This document shows positions 58,260 to 64,000 of a DNA stretch of 64,000 nt, in pieces. The notes beneath the pieces were generated by a model. That model was not told the origin of the DNA, made no database searches, and saw nothing but the letters and a program-made list of their open reading frames with translations. This DNA comes from Actinacidiphila rubida (GTDB taxonomy: Bacteria; Actinomycetota; Actinomycetes; Streptomycetales; Streptomycetaceae). Made by a program: the position numbers and the translations under genes. Location of the stretch: positions 1 to 64,000 of the forward strand of contig NZ_FODD01000023.1 in assembly GCF_900110255.1 (NCBI RefSeq), given 5' to 3'. Each line of letters begins with the position of its first letter. Positions within the stretch are counted from its first letter, which is position 1.

Positions 58260-60185
58260 TCAGAGGCTCAGCCCGGACTGCACGGTGAAGGCGCACTCGG
58301 TGTAGGTGTAGCCGTACCGCAGCGGGACCGAGTCGCTGCCGGGCGTGGTGCTGCTCTTGCCCGACTTGTGCAGGAAGTACACCGTGCCCGGCGGCAGTTC
58401 GATGGTCCTCTTCGGGTAGGTCCTGCCGCTCTTGCACGCGGCGGACCTGGCCGTGGACTCGTTGGAGTACAGGTGGCAGCTGCCGCAGCCCGGCAGTGAG
58501 AAGCTGCCCGTGACCGGGCCGGTGTACAGCACCTCGACCGGCTCGGGGCTGTCGTTGCTGATGGTCACCGGGATGCCGCCGCCGGACGCGGTGGTCGGCA
58601 TCCGGCGGCCGGCGGCCGGATCCGTCTCGGCGATCTCCGCGGCGATGGCGATCTTCTGCGCGAGCGCCCGGTGCGTGTCGTGCGGGTACTTCTTGGCGAA
58701 GGCCTGCATGGTGTCCGCCGCGCTGCGGAACTCGGCGCTCCGGTACTGGTCCACGCCGCAGGCGTAGGTGCCGGACTCGACGTAGCCGCCGGCCTGCCGG
58801 GCGTCCTTGGCCAGCGCTCCGGTGATCCCGGCGTTGTCGCCGGGCAGCGCCGATGCCCTGGTGGCCAGCGCCCGCAGCCGGTCGGTGGTGCCGCACGGGT
58901 CGTTGCCGTGCACTGCCCTGGCGGTGCTCGTGATCTGCGCCCGGACGGCCGCCTCGACCTTCGCGGCCTGGGGCGAGCGCGGGAACATGGTCAGCAGCTC
59001 GCTCAGGTGGTCGCCGCTGCCCCCGGACGCCGCGGGGTCCTTCGCGAGGTCGGACACCCCGCACTCGTACAGCGACGTCGCCAGCCGGTCGTCGGGCCAT
59101 GCGGCCAGCGCGCCGACACCCGTCCTGCCGAACGAGGCCGGGACGGTGCGCAGGTACGTCAGGGGCGCGATGGCGTCGCAGTACTTCTTCTGCTCATAGG
59201 GCGCGCCCACCGTCTTGTAGTACGCGGTCAGCCGGTCCGGTACGTGCTTCGCGGCCCGGGAGCCCGCGTGGTTCTCGCTCAGGTCGCGGTAGGTCGACAG
59301 CGCGCTGCGGTAGTCGGGCTGGGCCTTCGCGAACGGCTTGGCCTTGGCGGCCGCCACGAGGTGGTCGGCCTTGTCCAGCCGGTCCAGCAGCATCTTCTGG
59401 GTGGCCTCGTCCTGCGCGCCGTTGTAGGCGACGGCCGCACCGGCGGGCGCGGCGAGCAGCACCAGTCCGAGCAGCAGGGCGAGGGGGGCCCGGGACGGCC
59501 ACAGCAGCCGGGTGCGGTGGCCCTTCACGCCGCCGTGCACGGCGGCCAGCACCAGGAACGCGCCGTAGGCGGCGAGCGCGCCGCTGGAGACGCCGTCGGC
59601 GTCGGCGGGCAGCGCGGTGAAGAGCAGCGCGGCGGTGGCGGCCCAGCAGGCGACCATGGCGAGCCAGCGCCGGGTCAGGGCATAGCCGAGGCCGAGGCCG
59701 CTGAGGTTGAGCAGGGCGACCGCGACGGCGCGCAGGCCGTTCGGCGGCGCCGGCGGCGCGGGCGGCGCGGGCGGCGGCCCGGCCGGCGCACCGAAGGCGG
59801 ACAGGGCGGGCGGAGCACCGAAGGCGGGCGGGGCGGGCGGAGAGTCGAAGGCGGGCGCGCCGTAAGCCGGCGGCGCGGTGGGCGGCAGCGGCGGCGTGGG
59901 AGCCGCGCCGAAGGCGGGCGCCGCGGCCGGCGGCTGCGGCGGGGCCGCCTCGGGCGGAGGGCCGAAGGCCGCCGGTGCGGCCGGCGGCCGCGCGGCGCCC
60001 GGCAGGGCCGGCGCGGGGAACGCCCCGCCCGTCGCGCTCGGCGCGGGTCCGAACTCCGCACCGCCGGAAGGCGGTTCGCCCCCCGGCGTACCCGCGCTCC
60101 CCGGTGCGTCGTCGCGCGGCGCGTCGTTCCCCGGTGCGTCGTCGCGCGCTCTCTCGCCGTCTCCGGCCGTAGGATCCCAGGCCAC
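58260..60185 (-). CDS. proline-rich membrane protein of unknown function
   Basis: 641 residues. The GTG at 60185 has GAGGGGG five bases upstream; the frame stays open beyond it but that part is antisense to the GH35 gene. Residues about 1-150 are Pro/Ala-rich with iterated AFGAPP/FGPPP elements, probably disordered and cytoplasmic. Four or five membrane segments follow (about 153-280). The remaining 350 residues lie outside, with helical repeats (Ala/Asp/Arg-rich, possibly TPR-like), paired Cys residues (KKYCDAIAP, LYECGVSD, GNDPCGTT, TYACGVD, LPGCGSCH, RSAACKSG) and a C-terminal beta domain. I do not recognise a family. Confidence 0.75.
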   Translation of the reverse strand: MAWDPTAGDGERARDDAPGNDAPRDDAPGSAGTPGGEPPSGGAEFGPAPSATGGAFPAPALPGAARPPAAPAAFGPPPEAAPPQPPAAAPAFGAAPTPPLPPTAPPAYGAPAFDSPPAPPAFGAPPALSAFGAPAGPPPAPPAPPAPPNGLRAVAVALLNLSGLGLGYALTRRWLAMVACWAATAALLFTALPADADGVSSGALAAYGAFLVLAAVHGGVKGHRTRLLWPSRAPLALLLGLVLLAAPAGAAVAYNGAQDEATQKMLLDRLDKADHLVAAAKAKPFAKAQPDYRSALSTYRDLSENHAGSRAAKHVPDRLTAYYKTVGAPYEQKKYCDAIAPLTYLRTVPASFGRTGVGALAAWPDDRLATSLYECGVSDLAKDPAASGGSGDHLSELLTMFPRSPQAAKVEAAVRAQITSTARAVHGNDPCGTTDRLRALATRASALPGDNAGITGALAKDARQAGGYVESGTYACGVDQYRSAEFRSAADTMQAFAKKYPHDTHRALAQKIAIAAEIAETDPAAGRRMPTTASGGGIPVTISNDSPEPVEVLYTGPVTGSFSLPGCGSCHLYSNESTARSAACKSGRTYPKRTIELPPGTVYFLHKSGKSSTTPGSDSVPLRYGYTYTECAFTVQSGLSL

Positions 60186-60487
60186 AGCAGCCCCCTCACT
60201 TCCGGCCCCCGGCCGGTCCCGCCCCCTGCCCGCCCGCCGGTGTCCGGCGTCGGGCCTTGAAAAAGAGATGCGAGAAGGTTGCCTCGGGTTCCCACCTCGC
60301 GCACGTACTTTATCGGTCTCGTAGGACCTCGGATCACCGGAGGCGACGGGCCCGCGGGGCCCGCGAGCGGACCCGGGGACGCCGAACCGCCGTGCACGGG
60401 ACGGATGTCCCGCGCACGGCGGTGAGGGCCGGTCCTGGCCGGCGGGGCCGGACGCTCGCCCGGACCCGGGGTCGTGTCCGGCAGGAC
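60186..60487. other. intergenic region between GH35 and membrane protein genes
   Basis: 302 bases. Contains the GH35 terminator at 60387-60422 and the promoter region of the membrane-protein gene, which is A/T-richer around 60257-60320. No clear -35/-10 pair is seen; a GGGAAC element on the minus strand near 60290 hints at an ECF sigma factor but is not convincing. Confidence 0.45.
60387..60422 (-). terminator. terminator after GH35 gene
   Basis: CCGCCGTGCACGGGAC and GTCCCGCGCACGGCGG, 16-base stem with one mismatch and a four-base loop. Confidence 0.75.
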
Positions 60488-63400
60488 CTACGCGGCGCCC
60501 TGGCAGGTGAGCACGGGGTTGACCCAGTCGCCGTGGTCGTTGCCGTTGCCGTCGCCTCCGTCGCCGACCGACAGGTCGAGCACCTGCCCGCCGGTGACGG
60601 GCACGTCGACGGCGACGGGCGCGGACTTGCCGTTCAGCACCGGTGTGGTGGTGAGCACCTTGCCGTCGAGCACGACGGAGAAGGTCACGGTGCCCGGATC
60701 GCCGTTGTCGACGCCGACCGTGGCGGTGAAGCGGCTGCACGTTCCGCCCACGTAGATCTGCACGTCGCTGGGCGAGTTGGTGCCCAGGCCCTTGGCGTAG
60801 GTGGTGCCGCCGAGCTTGAGCGGGGTGCCGTCGTTCGCGGCGGTGTTGCCGACGCTCTGGTCCCGTTCGACCGGGCCCCAGCCGTTGGTGGCGGACAGGA
60901 ACGTCAGGTCGCTGACCTGGTCGTCGCCCGCCGGCGGCACCGCGGGCACCGAACCGACGAACCGGGTGTCGGCCGGGTTCGCCGTCCCGCCCGCCTGCCG
61001 CAGGGTGGCCGTGGCGGTGAGCGGGCTGGTCTTGGCCGGGTTCTGGGGCGCCGTCACGTCCCAGCTGAACGTCGCCGAGGTGCCGCCGTCGATCTTGCTG
61101 ACGGAGGGCGGCGTGGACGCGCCGGCGACGGTCCACCCGTCGGGCGCGGCGAGGGCGGCGGTCACCGCCGTGGCCGGCGGGGCGCCGGCCGGCACCGCGA
61201 CGGTCGCGGTGGCGGTGAAGTGCTGCCCGGCGCCCACCGATCCGGGCACGGACAGGGACACCGAGGAGCGCGGCGCGCTCGGCATCCGGTAGGCCGCGGG
61301 GTCGTACCGGGGGCTGTCGTTCTGCGCGACGGTGAGCGACGAGGCGTAGCTGCCGTAGTTGGTCAGCGCGACCTTGCCCAGCCCGCCGGTGGAGCCGTCG
61401 AGGTTCCAGACCGCGATGGCGATGGTGTTGTCGCCGTTGGGGTTCAGGATGCCGTTCGGCACCGGGAAACTGTGCTGCGGACCCAGGTAGTTGACGTAGT
61501 TGCCGACGTCCCAGCCGTTGACGTACAGCTCGGCGCGGTACTTGCGGGACGCGTCGTCGGTGAGGGTCAGGCCGAGCGAGGTGTCCTGCCCCTTGGGCAG
61601 GTCGAGCGCGGCATGGGTGGTGTACCAGGAGACGCCGGGGGTGGTGTCGGTCGCCGGCAGCGTGACCGGGGTCCAGCCCTCGGTGGGGTACCCGGGCAGC
61701 ATGTACCCGGCCCGCTCGCCGTACAGGCCGCCGGTGTTGAGGGGCCCGCGGACGGTGTCGACCGGGGTCTCGCCGCCGCGCACGCCCTGCAGGCGCCAGG
61801 TGATGGTGCCCAGCGGGTTGCCGGTGAGGGCCGCGCCGGTCAGACCGCGTGCGGCCTTGTTGCCGTTGGACTCGTTGTAGTCCTCCTCGTGGCCCATGTT
61901 GACGGTGAGGACGGACAGCACGTTGTCGGCGCCGTTCTTCACCAGGCCGGCCGGGAAGGTGTAGGTCTTCTGGCCGTCGGCGGTGGCGCTGCCGAGGAAG
62001 GTGCCGTTGAGCCACACCGATGAGGCGGCGGCGCGGCCGCCGCTCTGCGCGGACAGGGTGACGCCGGTCTCCGTGCCGGTGCCGGTGAACCGGCCGCGGT
62101 ACCAGGTGCTGCCGGTGTGGAAGCCGTAGTCGTCGGCGAACAGCACGGGCAGGCTGCCCGGCCCGGTGGTGCTGTTGGAGGTGGTCTTGTCGGCCACCTG
62201 CCAGCCGGAGTCGTCGAATCCCGGCTGGGACTCAGGGGACTCCTGGACGTGCTTCCAGCCGGTGAGCGCCGGCAGGGTGATCGGCGCGGCGGTGGCGACG
62301 GAGCCGGTGAGGCTGCCGGTGGGCGTGGCCGTGGTGTGCAGCGTGCGGCCGTTCCACGTGACCGTGGACGCGTCGGCGAACACCTCGATGCCGGGGTCGG
62401 TGCCGTTGTCGCCGGTCAGCGCCAGGGTCCCGCCCGCGGCGGTCGCGCCGCGGAGCAGGTGCGTGCCGCGGACCAGGACCGGTCCGGCGGCGGTGTCCTG
62501 CCGCCAGAACGTCTTGGCGGTGGCGGTGTCGGCGAGCAGCAGCAGGAGCGGGTGGCCACCGCCGCTGATCTGCACCCGGGTCAGGCCGGTGTGGCTGTAG
62601 TTCAGGCGCAGGTCGCCGGTGGCCGCGTCCCAGGTGGAGGCGACGGTGCCGCCGGTGGCGGTGACGGTGGGCCTGGTGGCGTACTTCAGGACCGTCTCGC
62701 CGTCGGAGCCGTGGTCGCCGTAGAGGACGGCGACGTCCCGGCCGCCGATGGTGGCGTCGGTCATGATCTCCGAGGTGGAGTACTGCAGGTGGTTCCCGCC
62801 GAGGTCGTAGCCGGCCACGATGATCTTGCTCTCCCGGCCGTTGAGGCCGATCGAGGTGCCGGGCTGCTGCGGGATCGTGTAGACGGGGGCGGTGGACGCC
62901 GAGCCGGTGGCCACGTCGATGGCGTCGATGGTCACGAACGTGCCGGTCGACGACGGGTTCTTGGCGCCGGTGGCTACGATCTTCAGGGTGTGTGCGCCGG
63001 ACGCGAGGCCGCTCGCCTGGTAGGCCACGTACTGGTTCTGCTTGGTCGCGGCGTACAGGTCGACGGTCTTGACCTTGGTGCCGTCCAGGTAGACGTCCGC
63101 GGTGCCGTGGTTGCCGTCGAGGTTGCTGATCCACTTCACGCCGGTGCCGGTGAAGCCGACGCTGACGCTGTCACCCGCGGTGCTGCTGAAGGACTCGGTG
63201 TGCTGGTAGTCGCCGCCGGTGTAGTTCTGCTCGGAGCCGACGTGCGACCAGCTGCCGGTGTAGGCGAGCGCGCCGTCCCGGTCGTCGTAGGTGTAGCCGG
63301 GGTGCGCCCCGAGGTCGAGGGTGAGGTGCGCGCTGTCGGTGCCGGTCGAGGTGGAGTCGGCGTGCCGCAGCACGTGGAACTGGGTGCCGGTGTCGGTGTT

Positions 63401-64000
63401 GACCCGGGCGGTGTCCACGATCGCCGCGTTGTCGGTGGGCGTCGCGGGCAGCGGGTCGGTCTTGGTGAGCGGGGCGACGGCCTGGGTGAAGTAGCCGATC
63501 AGCTTGTCCTGGTCGTACTTCGGGTCCAGCTCCCGGTTCTCCCGGATCGCGGCGCCGTAGTCATAGGAGGTGTAGTTCTGCGGCTCGCCCAGCCAGCCCC
63601 AGTTGGTGCCGCCGTAGGTCATGTAGAAGCTCTGCGACGTCGCGCCGACCGCGATGTTCTGCTTGTAGAACACGTCGGCGAACTGGTCGTTGATCAGCTG
63701 CGCGCACTTGTCGTAGCCGGGGCCGCCCCACGGGTCGAAGGCGCCGCCCTGGAACTCGGCGGTCTCCAGCGGCTTCCCGGCCGGGTGGTCGTAGCTGAGG
63801 TCCGGGACACCGTTCCACTTCGTCGGGTTGCTGCAGTTGAAGCCCTGCGGGTAGGAGTCGGCGCCGTCCACCGCCAGCGCGGCGTCACCGGAGTTGAACG
63901 TTCCGTTGTTGTTGCCGACCAGGGGCACGGTGATGCCGTCGGCGGTGGCCTTGTCCTCCAGGTGCTTCATGTAGGTGCGGCCCGCGGCGCTGCCGTTGTA
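60488..64000 (-). CDS. GH35 beta-galactosidase, N-terminus beyond window
   Basis: Partial: at least 1170 residues, entering from the right edge. The first visible codons (YNGSAAGRTYMKHLED) fit the segment right after the acid/base Glu of the GH35 NEY motif. The nucleophile Glu follows in ETAEFQGGAFDPWGG. SFYMTYGGTNWGW is the family active-site block. Downstream: a discoidin-like carbohydrate-binding domain (FTGTGVKWISNLDGNHGTADVYLDGTK), beta-galactosidase jelly-roll domains (WYRGRF, VWLNGTFLG, AELYVNGWDVGNY), an NEW3/Ig-like domain and a C-terminal NPCBM module (YAKGLGTNSPSDVQIYVGGTCSRF). Secreted removal of galactose from plant polymers is likely. Confidence 0.93.
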   Translation of the reverse strand, partial: YNGSAAGRTYMKHLEDKATADGITVPLVGNNNGTFNSGDAALAVDGADSYPQGFNCSNPTKWNGVPDLSYDHPAGKPLETAEFQGGAFDPWGGPGYDKCAQLINDQFADVFYKQNIAVGATSQSFYMTYGGTNWGWLGEPQNYTSYDYGAAIRENRELDPKYDQDKLIGYFTQAVAPLTKTDPLPATPTDNAAIVDTARVNTDTGTQFHVLRHADSTSTGTDSAHLTLDLGAHPGYTYDDRDGALAYTGSWSHVGSEQNYTGGDYQHTESFSSTAGDSVSVGFTGTGVKWISNLDGNHGTADVYLDGTKVKTVDLYAATKQNQYVAYQASGLASGAHTLKIVATGAKNPSSTGTFVTIDAIDVATGSASTAPVYTIPQQPGTSIGLNGRESKIIVAGYDLGGNHLQYSTSEIMTDATIGGRDVAVLYGDHGSDGETVLKYATRPTVTATGGTVASTWDAATGDLRLNYSHTGLTRVQISGGGHPLLLLLADTATAKTFWRQDTAAGPVLVRGTHLLRGATAAGGTLALTGDNGTDPGIEVFADASTVTWNGRTLHTTATPTGSLTGSVATAAPITLPALTGWKHVQESPESQPGFDDSGWQVADKTTSNSTTGPGSLPVLFADDYGFHTGSTWYRGRFTGTGTETGVTLSAQSGGRAAASSVWLNGTFLGSATADGQKTYTFPAGLVKNGADNVLSVLTVNMGHEEDYNESNGNKAARGLTGAALTGNPLGTITWRLQGVRGGETPVDTVRGPLNTGGLYGERAGYMLPGYPTEGWTPVTLPATDTTPGVSWYTTHAALDLPKGQDTSLGLTLTDDASRKYRAELYVNGWDVGNYVNYLGPQHSFPVPNGILNPNGDNTIAIAVWNLDGSTGGLGKVALTNYGSYASSLTVAQNDSPRYDPAAYRMPSAPRSSVSLSVPGSVGAGQHFTATATVAVPAGAPPATAVTAALAAPDGWTVAGASTPPSVSKIDGGTSATFSWDVTAPQNPAKTSPLTATATLRQAGGTANPADTRFVGSVPAVPPAGDDQVSDLTFLSATNGWGPVERDQSVGNTAANDGTPLKLGGTTYAKGLGTNSPSDVQIYVGGTCSRFTATVGVDNGDPGTVTFSVVLDGKVLTTTPVLNGKSAPVAVDVPVTGGQVLDLSVGDGGDGNGNDHGDWVNPVLTCQGAA

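Noticed and set aside
60186..62015. Apparent continuation of the membrane-protein frame (minus strand) for another 610 codons into the next gene
   Set aside because: That part is antisense-frame reading over the GH35 gene, with shuffled Arg/Gly/His-rich composition. A GTG with a good ribosome site at 60185 marks the real start.
1..64000. Insertion sequences, prophage genes, tRNA-linked integration or a polyketide/peptide synthetase cluster
   Set aside because: No transposase, integrase, phage structural gene, tRNA cloverleaf or modular synthase sequence was found on either strand.

Overview
The window reads as a high-GC actinomycete chromosome segment, most likely Streptomyces or a close relative (Actinacidiphila, Streptacidiphilus, Kitasatospora). 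The evidence is the strong G/C third-position bias, frequent GTG/TTG starts, Tat and lipoprotein exports, family-2 and family-5/12 carbohydrate-binding modules, and DasR-type and CebR-type operators. I see no rRNA or tRNA gene, insertion sequence, prophage, CRISPR array or classical antibiotic gene cluster. The segment looks like ordinary accessory or arm-proximal chromosome specialised in polysaccharide use.

Layout. 0.5-5.8 kb: a ROK regulator divergent from an operon of two Gfo/Idh/MocA oxidoreductases and two xylose-isomerase-like TIM-barrel proteins, a set typical of inositol or 3-keto-glycoside catabolism. 6.0-11.8 kb: three secreted proteins on the minus strand: a ricin-module/beta-helix protein, a GH18 chitinase preceded by two perfect DasR sites, and a sedolisin protease. 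12.0-15.7 kb: an ABC permease overlapping a gene that fuses an exported alpha/beta hydrolase to an ABC ATPase. 15.8-24.5 kb: a small winged-helix-like protein, an aldo/keto reductase, a PAP2 phosphatase, an Rpf-LysM-M23 wall hydrolase, a luciferase-like/metallo-beta-lactamase/inositol-phosphate-synthase-like operon and a D-Ala-D-Ala carboxypeptidase. 24.7-26.8 kb: a coiled-coil/Mrr-nuclease/TerD fusion. 26.9-35.7 kb: thiolase, MarR regulator with VOC protein, S4 protein, SDR, phosphodiester glycosidase-like protein, membrane protein, APH-type kinase and FabH.

36.1-43.1 kb is a cellulose/oligosaccharide region: a sugar ABC transporter without its own ATPase, then two secreted CBM2 proteins, one Cip1-like and one expansin-like. 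Each of these two has a perfect CebR box upstream. 43.3-47.2 kb: aldo/keto reductase, ketopantoate-reductase family, CGNR zinc finger and Eis-like acetyltransferase. 47.6-52.0 kb: an orphan sugar-binding lipoprotein and the two-gene proton-translocating transhydrogenase pntA-pntB. 52.2-64.0 kb: secreted GH76 enzyme, glycerol kinase, an Ntn-hydrolase plus D-aminopeptidase pair, a proline-rich membrane protein, and a GH35 beta-galactosidase that runs off the right edge.

The common theme is degradation of chitin, cellulose, mannan and galactosides outside the cell under substrate-sensing repressors, followed by uptake and redox processing. A second theme is regulatory: eight genes between 15.6 and 30.5 kb have a TANNNT -10 box only 6-7 bases before the start codon, so they probably give leaderless mRNAs. 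The least described items are the hydrolase-ABC fusion, the Mrr-TerD fusion, the duplicated module in the GH76 protein and the proline-rich membrane protein. No complete new defence or biosynthetic system is evident.
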